64,000 nt of DNA, taken from positions 26,473,934-26,537,933 of the forward strand of contig NC_054743.1 of the NCBI RefSeq assembly GCF_018143015.1, read 5' to 3'. Each line of letters opens with the position of its first letter. The first letter of the stretch is position 1. A program made the position numbers and the translations under genes. This stretch comes from Lytechinus variegatus (Eukaryota; Echinodermata; Echinoidea; Temnopleuroida; Toxopneustidae). Positions 21,752 through 35,576 of this stretch are shown in pieces. The notes under the pieces are model-generated. The model saw only the letters and a program-made list of their open reading frames with translations. It was not told the DNA's origin and searched no databases.

Positions 21752-21955
21752 CTAGTCCTTCTTCATTGTCCTTGATACCTCTACATGTACTTCATGGAAC
21801 TCTTTGCTAATGTTGAATAAGATACAACAGGCTGTGATTATGTTACAGGCCCTGTCTGGTCTGATCTGCATTCCATGTCCAGGTAGACAACAAAATTTAT
21901 TTTTGAGTTGGCCATTCAGTTGTTCAATGATGCTCTTGTCTTGCAATGTGCACAA
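21752..21955 (-). pseudogene. Harbinger transposase C-terminal fragment
   Basis: The minus-strand reading SIIEQLNGQLKNKFCCL, then RPDRACNIITACCILFNI and a stop at about 21752, matches the end of PIF/Harbinger (DDE_4) transposases. That family has a conserved E-x2-NGxLKxRF...CLxHG...RAxxIIxACxxLxNI pattern. The catalytic core upstream is not found. It lies just outside the array at 22440-37560, whose units carry the N-terminal end of a transposase of the same family. Confidence 0.75.
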
Positions 21956-22439
21956 TTGAATAGTAGATTTACTACTATATGATAGACTTGAGCTTGCCAG
22001 AGAATTTTTTTATTTCACTTGCTTTTGCGACACTTACTGTTCACTGCATCTTTTATTTCTCTTTGTGCTCGATATTTGCATGGTTTACGTGACCCTTAAG
22101 TCTTGCCAGAGGATATCATATTTCATTTTCTTATGTGGCACTTACTATTTCTGCATCTTCCTCACTCTATGCTTTATCAGACTTTTAAAGACCAGGGCTA
22201 GGGTTGCTTGCCAATCTTGCGATTCTGTTTTTCTTCCTCATGAGCTGCCCCTATTTGGTCCTTGTTCAGATCGAGCCAAGCCTTTGCCTATGCCTCTTGG
22301 TTCCCTGGCTAAAGTCTGTGCAACTCGGAATTTAAAAGATTGCACAATTTTTGTCGAATTGAGCTTGTTGGTATTGAGTGCTTTGTTAAAATAAACCTTT
22401 TGTTCCTCTCGAAACCTCCCATTCTTACTCCTTACTCCA

Positions 22440-24888
22440 TTCCTAAAGGTATCTCACAATACAAAATGACAAGTTCAACATAAAGACAGACTATTCCTAA
22501 AATACACATTTAAGCAAAATGATATGAAATTGTTTCCATGTATTTAATCATGTTAATTATTCTTTTCAAAATCTGAGCCTGTACTTTCGGATCCATTATC
22601 TAACTAAATATGAAAAACTATATGAAATATCTCTTTAAAAATGTATTAAAAACAAATAAAACTTACAAAGGAATGGTGACATTTCAAAATTGAACTTATG
22701 TCACAAAGGCCCTCAGCCTTCTCCTCCACACGTTCATGGTTGCTTTTTTTTTCTGTTTAACCAATAATAATCAGTCTTAAACAACGATAGAATGTCTTAG
22801 ATCAATGACAGCCGTCCTTTTCGCTAATGTAAATTTCAGAAGTTATCAATGTGCGCATTTCAATAATAAAAAATTTGCATGCTTCATAATGAATTTTAAC
22901 AACAAATTGCACTGTGCAAACCAGGGTCTTCCCTTAGATGACGCATCTTTGGTAAATTACGTAATAAGCATCATTATACGTCCAAAAGACAATCGCATAA
23001 ATGAAAATCCTGAATTCTTCACAGTATGCTCAATTCTCTCGTCAGAAGTTCCTTGTGTGAATGTGTTAGACAAATCATACACTTATGGTTGGACTTCTAC
23101 ATAGCTGGAATTGGATTATGGAAACCTTTGTTTTTTATACACTTTCTTTGTCTGGTAATATTTTGTGCCTTTTTGTTTGCCCAATTTCCATCAACAGGAT
23201 AGTACCACTTTTCTTTAATATGTGACAACACTAAAGTCATAAGGCTGTATTTTGAAGCGATGACAAAATGCAATTTTGCAAGATTTGCAAGTTATGGCCT
23301 TTTCAGGCAAAAACATGACAAAGAAACTTATTGTCATTATGGAACACTTATGTATAGACTCCATGTTAAGGAGAGCTTGAGGCTCTTTCTGCATTGTTTT
23401 GTCCCCTATATGCTCTGTAGCTGTTGTTTTTACCACCTGTCTTTACCACCAGTAACATTGTTTCCTTCTTTCAGTGGAGTGTTGTAAACCCGTTCCAACC
23501 TTTTTTCTTGATAAAAGATAGATGGGTTTCAAGGACTAATGCCTTTGCAGCCACAGCCAAAGAGTGTTTACATAGTTTATCATGCCTGTACCTACATAAA
23601 AGGACACCTCAAGTACTCCATTCTTGGAATGATAACTAGCCACTTCGATCTTGGTTGATCCGTTGCTATTCAGAGAAGCTTTCTGCTGTATAACATGAGG
23701 CAATTATGCAAGATTTGCAAGTTTTGGCCTTTTCAGGCAAAAACATGACAAAAAAACTTATTGTTGTTATGGAACACTTGTGTATAGACTCCATGTTCAG
23801 GAGAGCTTGAGGCTCTTTCTGCATTGTTTTGTCCCCTATATGCTCGGTAGCTTCTGTTTCTACCACCTGTCTTTTCTGCAGTAACGTTCACGTTTCCTTT
23901 TGTCAGTAGAATGAGTAAACCCGTTCCAACCTGTTTTCTTGATAAAAGATAGATGGGTTTCAAGGACTGATGCCTTTGCAGCCACAGCCAAAGAGTGTTT
24001 TCCTCCACAAAACTTTTAGAAATGATTTCTTCTACTCCTTTTATATAGTTGCTTTTCCAGATGACCGAGAAACATGTTTGAATACGAGCAATCTTAAATT
24101 TTTATGTGTTCTGGATCAACACTATTAGAAGACTGATCAAAGTTGTTAGTTGATCTTGAACTGTTACTATTTTCTTTCCAACAAATATGCTTTTTACTCC
24201 AGTAAAGAATGAAAAGTTCTATTCTCGGGAATCTCGGCTATGTCAAGCCTTTTTACCACTTTCTAAACTAGGCCCTTGGCCATCCACTATACTCCTGTTT
24301 CTCTATTCTGAGCTTAAACACTCAAATAATCTAACTTTCAGCTTAAATTCAACAAAGTCTCCACTCAACGGGTTAATTTTCCAACCCGGCCTATCCACCC
24401 CAAGGACAAATGTATGCCGTGTATTACGCTTGTGTTACTGAGCATTGATCCGGTTGCAAAATACTGTAGTGTTATGAACACTCGCAAGCATGCAGGCAAT
24501 GCACAATTCCTTCTTGTTGGATGCTCGATATGGGGAGCAAGTCTGTTGATGATATGAACGTATCCCTGTCTGGAAAATCTATACAACTTCAGCATCTCGC
24601 TGTCGTCATAGATATCCAAGGGATGCATTCGATCTCTTTCTTGATCCCGTCTCAATTTGACTAAATACAAGACAAAAGGAAAATAGCAGAACATGTTGAG
24701 TTAAATTTCAAAATAATGCCTCCAAAATGGAAACTTATTATGTAAAAATTTGCAACAATCTGGTTCTATATACAAATGAATTATCTATATTTCATAACTA
24801 CGGATATAAATCTATATCTAGGCTCAAATCAAGTACATGTAATTTCTCGAATATAATATTCAATAATCCCAGCAATGGATAATTACTC
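22440..24888 (-). repeat. Array unit 1
   Basis: Complete X-A-B-B'-C-D order. D at about 24365-24665 encodes HPLDIYDDSEMLKLYRFSRQ through YFATGSMLSNTSVIHG on the minus strand, then runs into non-transposase sequence and a stop. The normal transposase start is absent. Confidence 0.8.
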
Positions 24889-27757
24889 ATCCAGAAAAAA
24901 TAATGAATTTTATTAACAAATTGCACTGTGCAAACCAGGGTCTTCCCTTAGATGACGCATCTTTGGTAAATTACGTAATAAGCATCATTATACGTCCAAA
25001 AGACAATCGCATAAATGGAAATCTTGAATTCTTCACAGTATGCTCAATTCTCTCGTCAGAAGTTCCTTGTGTGAATGTGTTAGACAAATCATACACTTAT
25101 GGTTGGACTTCTACATAGCTGGAATTGGATTATGGAAACCTTTGTTTTTTATACACTTTCTTTGTCTGGTAATATTTTGTGCCTTTTTGTTTGCCCAATT
25201 TCCATCAACAGGATAGTACCACTTTTCTTTAATATGTGACAACACGAAAGTCATAAGGCTGTATTTTGAAGCGATGACAAAATGCAATTTTGCAAGATTT
25301 GCAAGTTATGGCCTTTTCAGGCAAACACATGACAAAGAAACTTATTGTCATTATGGAACACTTACATGTATGTATAGACTCCATGTTAAGGAGAGCTTGA
25401 GGCTCTTTCTGCATTGTTTTGTCCCCTATATGCTCTGTAGCTGTTGTTTTTACCACCTGTCTTTACCACCAGTAACATTGTTTCCTTCTTTCAGTGGAGT
25501 GTTGTAAACCCGTTCCAACCTTTTTTCTTGATAAAAGATAGATGGGTTTCAAGGACTAATGCCTTTGCAGCCACAGCCAAAGAGTGTTTACATAGTTTAT
25601 CATGCCTGTACCTACATAGAAGGACACCTCAAGTACTCCATTCTTGGAATGATAACTAGCCACTTCGATCTTGGTTGATCCGTTGCTATTCAGAGAAGCT
25701 TTCTGCTGTATAACATGAGGCAATTATGCAAGATTTGCAAGTTTTGGCCTTTTCAGGCAAAAACATGACAAAAAAACTTATTGTTATGGAACACTTGTGT
25801 GTAGACTCCATGTTCAGGAGAGCTTGAGGCTCTTTCTGCATTCTTTTGTCCCCTATATGCTCTGTAGCTGCTGTTTCTACCACCTCTCTTTTCTGCAGTA
25901 ACGTTGTTCACGTTTCCTTTTGTCAGTAGAATGAGTAAACCCGTTCCAACCTTTTTTCTTGATTAAAGATAGATGGGTTTCAAGGACTGATGCCTTTGCA
26001 GCCACAGCCAAAGAGTGTTTTCCTCCACAAACTTCTTTAGAAATGATTTCTTCTACTCCTTTTATATAGTTGCTTTTCCAGATGACTGAGAAACATGTTT
26101 GAATACTAGGAATACATCTTAAATTTTTATCGGTGTTCTGGATCAACACTATTAGAAGACTGATCAAAGTTGTGAGTTGATCTTGAACCGTTACTATTTT
26201 CTTTCCAACAAATATGCTTTTTACTCCAGTAAAGAATGAAAAGTTCTATTCTCGGGAATCTCAGCTATGTCAAGCCTTTTTACCACTTTCTAAACTAGGC
26301 CCTTGGCCATCCACTATACTCCTGTTTCTCTATTCTGAGCTTAAACACTCAAATAATCTAACTTTCAGCTTAAATTCAACAAAGTCTCCACTCAACGGGT
26401 TAATTTTCCAACCCGGCCTATCCACCCCATGGACAAATGTATGCCGTGTATTATGCTTGTGTTACTGAGCATTGATCCGGTTGCAAAATACTGTAGTGTT
26501 ATGAACACTCGCAAGCATGCAGGCAATGCACAATTCCTTCCAGTTGGATGCCAAAGAGTGTTTACATAGTTTATCATGCCTGTACCTACATAGACGGACA
26601 CCTCAAGTACTCCATTCTTGGAATGATAACTAGCCACTTCGATCTTGGTTGATCCGTTGGTATTCAGAGAAGCTTTCTGCTGTATAACATGAGGCAATTA
26701 TGCAAGATTTGCAAGTTTTGGCATTTTCAGGCAAAAACATGACAAAAAACTTATTGTTGTTATGGAACACTTGTGTATAGACTCCATGTTCAGGAGAGCT
26801 TGAGGCTCTTTCTGCATTCTTTTGTCCCCTATATTCTCTGTAGCTGCTGTTTCTACCACCTGTCTTTTCTGCAGTAACGTTGTTCACTTTTCCTTTTGTC
26901 AGTAGAATGAGTAAACCTGTTCCAACCTTTTTTCTTGATAAAAGATAGATGGGTTTCAAGGACTGATGCCTTTGCAGCCACAGCCAAAGAGTGTTTTCCT
27001 CCACAAACTTTTAAGAAATTATTTCTTCTACTCCTTTTATATAGTTGCTTTTCCAGATGACCGAGAAACATGTTTGAATACGAGCAATCTTAAATTTTTA
27101 TGTGTTCTGGATCAAGACTATTAGAAGACTGATCAAAGTTGTTAGTTGATCTTGAACTGTTACTATTTTCTTTCCAACAAATATGCTTTTTACTCCAGTA
27201 AATAATGAAAAGTTCTATTCTCGGGAATTCAACGGTATAATTTTCCAACCCGGCCTATCCACCCCAAGGACAAATGTATGCCGTGTATTACGCTTGTGTT
27301 ACTGAGCATGGATCCAGTTGCAAAATACCGTAGTGTTATGAACACTTGCAAGCTTGCAGGCAAAGCAAAATTCCTTCTTGTTGGATGCTCGATATGGGGA
27401 GCAAGTCTGTTGATGATATGAACGTATCCCTGTCTGGAAAATCTATACAACTTCAGCATCTCGCTTTCGTCATAGATATCCAAGGGATGCATTCGATCTC
27501 TTTCTTGATCCCGTCTCAATTTGACTAAATACCAGACAGAAGAAAATTGAGCAGAACATGTTGAGTTAAATTTCAAAATAATGCCTCCAAAATGGAAACT
27601 TATTATTATGTAAAAATTTGAAACAATCTGGTTTTATATACAGCTGAATTATCTATATCATAACTACGGATATAAATCTATATCTAGGCTCAAATCAAGT
27701 ACATGTAATTTCTCGAATATAATATTCAATAATCCCAGCAATGGATGATTACTCATC
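24889..27757 (-). repeat. Array unit 2 (extended, 2.87 kb)
   Basis: Runs A-B-B'-C and the first part of D, then at about 26545 jumps back into the end of B. It repeats B', a C block shortened by an internal deletion (near 27230), and a full D (27229-27540). D is cut once at the junction, so the transposase N-terminus is present as one half and one nearly whole copy. Confidence 0.8.
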
Positions 27758-30622
27758 CAGAAAAAATAATGAATTTTATTAACAAATTGCACTGTGCAAA
27801 CCAGGGTCTTCCCTTAGATGACGCATCTTTGGTAAATTACGTAATAAGCATCATTATACGTCCAAAAGACAATCGCATAAATGGAAATCTTGAATTCTTC
27901 ACAGTATGCTCAATTCTCTCGTCAGAAGTTCCTTGTGTGAATGTGTTAGACAAATCATACACTTATGGTTGGACTTCTACATAGCTGGAATTGGATTATG
28001 GAAACCTTTGTTTTTTATACACTTTCTTTGTCTGGTAATATTTTGTGCCTTTTTGTTTGCCCAATTTCCATCAACAGGATAGTACCACTTTTCTTTAATA
28101 TGTGACAACACGAAAGTCATAAGGCTGTATTTTGAAGCGATGACAAAATGCAATTTTGCAAGATTTGCAAGTTATGGCCTTTTCAGGCAAAAACATGACA
28201 AAGAAACTTATTGTCATTATGGAACACTTACATGTATGTATAGACTCCATGTTAAGGAGAGCTTGAGGCTCTTTCTGCATTGTTTTGTCCCCTATATGCT
28301 CTGTAGCTGTTGTTTTTACCACCTGTCTTTACCACCAGTAACATTGTTTCCTTCTTTCAGTGGAGTGTTGTAAACCCGTTCCAACCTTTTTTCTTGATAA
28401 AAGATAGATGGGTTTCAAGGACTAATGCCTTTGCAGCCACAGCCAAAGAGTGTTTACATAGTTTATCATGCCTGTACCTACATAGAAGGACACCTCAAGT
28501 ACTCCATTCTTGGAATGATAACTAGCCACTTCGATCTTGGTTGATCCGTTGCTATTCAGAGAAGCTTTCTGCTGTATAACATGAGGCAATTATGCAAGAT
28601 TTGCAAGTTTTGGCCTTTTCAGGCAAAAACATGACAAAAAAACTTATTGTTATGGAACACTTGTGTGTAGAATCCATGTTCAGGAGAGCTTGAGGCTCTT
28701 TCTGCATTCTTTTGTCCCCTATATGCTCTGTAGCTGCTGTTTCTACCATCTGTCTTTTCTGCAGAAACGTTGTTCACGTTTCCTTTTGTCAGTAGAATGA
28801 GTAAACCCGTTCCAACCTTTTTTCTTGATTAAAGATAGATGGGTTTCAGGGACTGATGCCTTTGCAACCACAGCCAAAGAGTGTTTTCCTCCACAAACTT
28901 CTTTAGAAATGATTTCTTCTACTCCTTTTATATAGTTGCTTTTCCAGATGACCGAGAAACATGTTTGAATACTAGGAATACATCTTAAATTTTTATTGCT
29001 GTTCTGGATCAACACTATTAGAAGACTGATCAAAGTTGTGAGTTGATCTTGAACCGTTACTATTTTCTTTCCAACAAATATGTTTTTTACTCCAGTAAAG
29101 AATGAAAAGTTCTATTCTCGGGAATCTCGGCTATGTCAAGCCTTTTTACCACTTTCTAAACTAGGCCCTTGGCCATCCACTATACTCCTGTTTCTCTATT
29201 CTGAGCTTAAACACTCAAATAATCTAACTTTCAGCTTAAATTCAACAAAGTCTCCACTCAACGGGTTAATTTTCCAACCCGGCCTATCCACCCCAAGGAC
29301 AAATGTATGCCGTGTATTACGCTTGTGTTACTGAGCATTGATCCGGTTGCAAAATACCGTAGTGTTATGAACACTCGCAAGCATGCAGGCAATGCACAAT
29401 TCCTTCCAGTTGGATGCCAAAGAGTGTTTACATAGTTTATCATGCCTGTACCTACATAGACGGACACCTCAAGTACTCCATTCTTGGAATGATAACTAGC
29501 CACTTCGATCTTGGTTGATCCGTTGGTATTCAGAGAAGCTTTCTGCTGTATAACATGAGGCAATTATGCAAGATTTGCAAGTTTTGGCATTTTCAGGCAA
29601 AAACATGACAAAAAACTTATTGTTGTTATGGAACACTTGTGTATAGACTCCATGTTCAGGAGAGCTTGAGGCTCTTTCTGCATTCTTTTGTCCCCTATAT
29701 TCTCTGTAGCTGCTGTTTCTACCACCTGTCTTTTCTGCAGTAACGTTGTTCACTTTTCCTTTTGTCAGTAGAATGAGTAAACCTGTTCCAACCTTTTTTC
29801 TTGATAAAAGATAGATGGGTTTCAAGGACTGATGCCTTTGCAGCCACAGCCAAAGAGTGTTTTCCTCCACAAACTTTTAAGAAATTATTTCTTCTACTCC
29901 TTTTATATAGTTGCTTTTCCAGATGACCGAGAAACATGTTTGAATACGAGCAATCTTAAATTTTTATGTGTTCTGGATCAAGACTATTAGAAGACTGATC
30001 AAAGTTGTTAGTTGATCTTGAACTGTTACTATTTTCTTTCCAACAAATATGCTTTTTACTCCAGTAAATAATGAAAAGTTCTATTCTCGGGAATTCAACG
30101 GTATAATTTTCCAACCCGGCCTATCCACCCCAAGGACAAATGTATGCCGTGTATTACGCTTGTGTTACTGAGCATGGATCCAGTTGCAAAATACCGTAGT
30201 GTTATGAACACTTGCAAGCTTGCAGGCAAAGCGAAATTCCTTCTTGTTGGATGCTTGATATGGGGAGCAAGTCTGTTGATGATATGAACGTATCCCTGTC
30301 TGGAAAATCTATACAACTTCAGCATCTCGCTTTCGTCATAGATATCCAAGGGATGCATTCGATCTCTTTCTTGATCCCGTCTCAATTTGACTAAATACCA
30401 GACAGAAGAAAATTGAGCAGAACATGTTGAGTTAAATTTCAAAATAATGCCTCCAAAATGGAAACTTATTATTATGTAAAAATTGCAACAATCTGGTTTT
30501 ATATACAGCTAAATTATCTATATTTCATAACTACGGATATAAATCTATATCTAGGCTCAAATCAAGTACATGTAATTTCTCGAATATAATATTCAATAAT
30601 CCCAGCAATGGATAATTACTCA
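27758..30622 (-). repeat. Array unit 3 (near-identical to unit 2)
   Basis: Repeats unit 2 with the same internal jump (near 29411) and the same C deletion (near 30097). Only scattered substitutions separate them, for example HIEH versus HIKH in the transposase fragment. Either a very recent tandem duplication or an assembly duplication. Confidence 0.85.
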
Positions 30623-32673
30623 TCCAGAAAAAATAATGAATTTTTTAACAACAAATTTCACTGTGCAAACCAGGGTCTTCCCTAAGATGACGCATCTTTG
30701 GTAAATTACGTAATAAGCATCATTATACGTCCAAAAGACAATCGCATAAATGGAAATCCTGAATTCTTCACAGTATGCTCAATTCTCTCGTCAGAAGTTC
30801 CTTGTGTGAATGTGTTAGACAAATCATACACTTATGGTTGGACTTCTACATAGCTGGAATTGGATTATGGAAACCTTTGTTTTTTATACACTTTCTTTGT
30901 CTGGTAATATTTTGTGCCTTTTTGTTTGCCCAATTTCCATCAACAGGATAGTACCACTTTTCTTTAATATGTGACAACACGAAAGTCATAAGGCTGTATT
31001 TTGAAGCGATGACAAAATGCAATTTTGCAAGATTTGCAAGTTATGGCCTTTTCAGGCAAAAACATGACAAAGAAACTTATTGTCATTATGGAACACTTAC
31101 ATGTATGTATAGACTCCATGTTAAGGAGAGCTTGAGGCTCTTTCTGCATTGTTTTGTCCCCTATATGCTCTGTAGCTGTTGTTTTTACCACCTGTCTTTA
31201 CCACCAGTAACATTGTTTCCTTCTTTCAGTGGAGTGTTGTAAACCCGTTCCAACCTTTTTTCTTGATAAAAGATAAATGGGTTTCAAGGACTAATGCCTT
31301 TGCAGCCACAGCCAAAGAGTGTTTACATAGTTTATCATGCCTGTACCTACATAGGACACCTCAAGTACTCCATTCTTGGAATGATAACTAGCCACTTGGA
31401 ATGATAACTAGCCACTTCGATCTTGGTTGATCCGTTGCTATTCAGAGAAGCTTTCTGCTGTATAACATGAGGCAATTATGCAAGATTTGCAAGTTTTGGC
31501 ATTTTCAGGCAAAAACATGACAAAAAAACTTATTGTTATGGAACACTTGTGTGTAGACTCCATGTTCAGGAGAGCTTGAGGCTCTTTCTGCATTCTTTTG
31601 TCCCCTATATGCTCTGTAGCTGCTGTTTCTACCACCTCTCTTTTCTGCAGTAACGTTGTTCACGTTTCCTTTTGTCAGTAGAATGAGTAAACCCGTTCCA
31701 ACCTTTTTTCTTGATAAAAGATAGATGGGTTTCAAGGACTGATGCCTTTGCAGCCACAGCCAAAGAGTGTTTTCCTCCACAAACTTTTAAGAAATGATTT
31801 CTTCTGCTCCTTTTATATAGTTGCTTTTCCAGATGACCGAGAAACATGTTTGAATACTAGGAATACATCTTAAATTTTTATGTGTTCTGGATCAACACTA
31901 TTAGAAGACTGATCAAAGTTGTTAGTTGATCTTGAACTGTTACTATTTTCTTTCCAACAAATATGCTTTTTACTCCAGTAAAGAATGAAAAGTTCTATTC
32001 TCGGGAATCTCGGCTATGTCAATCCTTTTTACCACTTTCTAAACTAGGCCCTTGGCCATCCAATATACTCTAGTTTCTCTATTCTGAGCTTAAACACTCA
32101 AATAATCTAACTTTCAGCTTAAATTCAACAAAGTCTCCACTCAACAGGTTAATTTTCCAACCCGGCCTATCCACCCCAAGGACAAATGTATGCCGTGTAT
32201 TACGCTTGTGTTACTGAGCATTGATCCGGTTGCAAAATACAGTAGTGTTATGAACACTCGCAAGCATGCAGGCAATGCTCAATTCCTTCTTGTTGGATGC
32301 TCGATATGGGGAGCAAGTCTGTTGATGATATGAACGTATCCCTGTCTGGAAAATCTATACAACTTCAGCATCTCGCTTTCGTCATAGATATCCAAGGGAT
32401 GCATTCGATCTCTTTCTTGATCCCGTCTCAATTTGACTAAATACCAGACAAAAGGAAATTAGCAGAACATGTTGAGTTAAATTTCAAAATAATGCCTCCA
32501 AAATGGAAACTTATGTAAAAATTTGAAATAATCTGGTTTTATATACAGCTGAATTATCTATATTTCATAACTACGGATATAAATCTATATCTAGGCTCAA
32601 ATCAAGTACATGTAATTTCTCGAATGTAATATTCAATAATCCCAGCAATGGATGATTACTCATCTAGAAAAAA
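30623..32673 (-). repeat. Array unit 4
   Basis: Simple A-B-B'-C-D form. A short direct duplication (GGAATGATAACTAGCCACTT) occurs at 31378-31417. D lies at about 32145-32440. The unit ends where the shared tail stops at about 32673. Confidence 0.8.
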
Positions 32674-33180
32674 TATAAACCAATTTATAAAATTGGCAAA
32701 AAAAGTTGACCAACTAAATTGGTATCTTTTGAAGAAAATAGGCCAAAGATTTGGCACATAAAAACTGACCAAATGAATTGGTATCTTTTCATAATATAAC
32801 TCAATTCTAAAGTTCTCACTTCAATAAACAAGTCTATTTTAAACACTCCTGAAATTATCTAGTTCACTCTGTTCTAACTGCCTGCAGTATTCAATATACC
32901 TAGCCCCAGCTCCGTCATCAGACACCCTCATCAACTGGCCTTGTTGCTCTTTCTCCAAAAAATACAGTGAAATACTGTCAATACAAATTCCACCCCACAG
33001 GTAATTTCACTCTCTACCTTTCCTAAGCTCTGTTGAAGTCACTCACTTTGTCAGTGCAAATTTTTTACTTTTAACTTATTTCTTTATGACAACTCAGCCG
33101 CAAGGCTATACAGCCTCCTGAATGCCACTGTCAAAGAGATAAACTAATAAAAATCACAACCTATGAATGAGAATACTCGA
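32674..33180. other. Spacer inside the array
   Basis: Non-repeat-unit DNA with several AATTGGTATCTTTT words. No protein similarity. Confidence 0.5.
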
Positions 33181-35576
33181 CTTACTCCATTCCTATTTCA
33201 CAATACAAAATGACAAGTTCAACATAAAGACAAAGACTATTCCTAAAATACACATTCAAGCAAAATGATATGAAATTGTTTCCATGTACTGAATCATGTT
33301 AATTCTGTTTTTTTTTTAATCTGAGCCTGTAACTTCGGATCCGTAATCTTTCTAAATATGAAAAACTATATAAAATAACTCTTAAAAATGTATTGAAATT
33401 AAAAAATGAATAAAACTAACAAAGGAATGGTGACATTTCAAAATTGAACTTATGTCACAAAGGCCCTCAGCCTTCTCCTCCACACGTTCATGGTTGCTTT
33501 TCTTTTTTCTGTTTAACCAATAATAATCAGTCTTGAACAACGATAGAATGTCTTAGATCAATGACAGCCGTCCTTTTCGCTAATGTAAATTTCAGAAGTT
33601 ATCAATGTGCGCATTTCAATAATAAAAAATTTGCATGCTTCATAATGAATTTTAACAACAAATTGCACTGTGCAAACCAGGGTCTTCCCTTAGATGACGC
33701 ATCTTTGGTAAATTACGTAATAAGCGTCATTATACGTCCAAAAGACAATCGCATAAATGGAAATCCTGAATTCTTCACAGTATTCTCAATTCTCTCAACA
33801 GAAGTTCCTTGTGTGAATGTGTTAGACAAATCATAAACATTTGGTTGGACTTCTACATAGCTGTAAATTGAGTACGGAAACCTTTGTTATTTATTCACTT
33901 TCTGTGTGGTAATATTTTGTGCCTTTTTGTTTGCCCAATTTCCATCAACAGGATAGTACAACTTTTCTTTATGTGACAACACTAAGTCATAAGGCTGTAT
34001 TTTGAAGCGATGACAGGATTTGCAAGTATTGGCCTTTTCAGGCAAAAAACTTATTGTCATTATGTGTATAGAATCCATGTTCAGGAGAGCTTGAGGCTCT
34101 TTCTACATTGTTTTTCCCCTATATGCTCTGTAGCTTTTGTTTCTACCACCTGACTTTTCTGCAGCAACGTTGCTCACTCTCCTTCTGTTAGTGGAGTGTG
34201 TAAACCCGTTCCAACCTTTTTCCTTGATAAAAGATAGATGGGTGTCAAGGACTGATGCCTTTGCAGCCACAGCCAAAGAGTGTTTGCATAGTTTATCATG
34301 CCTGTACCTACGTGGAAGGACACCTCAACTACTCCATTCTTGGAATGATAACTAGCCACTTCAAACTTGGTTGATCCATTGCTATTCAGATTTACAAGAT
34401 TTGCAAGTTTTGGCCATTTCAGGCAAAAACATGACAAAGAAACTAAATTGTCATTACAGAACACTTGTGTATAGACTCCATGTTCAGGAGAGCTTGAGGC
34501 TCTTTCTGCATTGTTTTGTCCCCTATATGCTCTAGCTGTTTCTACCACCTGTCTTTTCTGCAGTAACGTTGTTCACGTTTCCTTCTGTCAGTGGAGTGTG
34601 TAAACCCGTTCCAACCTTTTTTCTTGATTAAAGATAGATGGGTTTCAAGGACTGATGCCTTTGCAGCCACAGCCAAAGAGTGTTTTCCTCCACAAACTTC
34701 TTTAGAAATGATGTCTTCTACTCCTTTTATATAGTTGCTTTGCCAGATGACCGAGAAACATGTTTGAATACTAGGAAAACATCTTAAATTTTATCTGTGT
34801 TCTGTATCAACACTTTTAGAAGACTGATCAAAGTTGTTAGTTGATCTTGAACTGTTACTGTTTTCTTTCCAACAAATATGCTTTTTACTCCAGTAAAGAA
34901 TGAAAAGTTCTATTCTCGGGAATCTCAGCTATGTCAAGCCTTTTTTACCACTTTCTAAACTAGGCCCTTGGCCATCCACTATACTCCTGTTTCTCTATTC
35001 TGAGCTTAAACACTCAAATAATCTAACTTTCAGCTTCAATTCAACAAAGTCTCCACTCAACGGGTTAATTTTCCAACCCGGCCTATCCACCCCATGGACA
35101 AATGTATCCCGTGTATTATGCTTGTGTTACTGAGCATTGATCTGGTTGCAAAATACCGTGGTGTTATGAATACTTGCAGGCAAAGCAAAATTCCTTCTTG
35201 TTGGATGCTCGATATGGGGAGCAAGTCTGTTGATGATATGAACGTATCCCTGTCTGGAAAATCTATACAACTTCAGCATCTCGCTGTTGTCATAGAGATC
35301 CAAGGGATGCATTCGATCTCTTTCTTGATCCCATCTCAATTTGACTTAATACCAGAAAAAAGGAAATTAGCAGAACATGTTGAGTTAAATTTCAAAATAA
35401 TGCCTCCAAAATTGAAACTTATTATTATGTAAAAATTTGCAACAATCTGGTTTTATATACAGCTGAATTATCTATATTTCATAACTACGGATATAAATCT
35501 ATATCTAGGCTCAAATCAAGTACATGTAATTTCTCGAATATAATATTCAATAATCCCAGCAATGGATGATTACTCA
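33181..35576 (-). repeat. Array unit 5
   Basis: Begins with the same leader as unit 1. It is more diverged than units 1-4, with small deletions in B (33990-34060) and B' (34390). D at about 35127-35340 has lost part of the segment after HPTRRN and is frameshifted. Confidence 0.8.
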
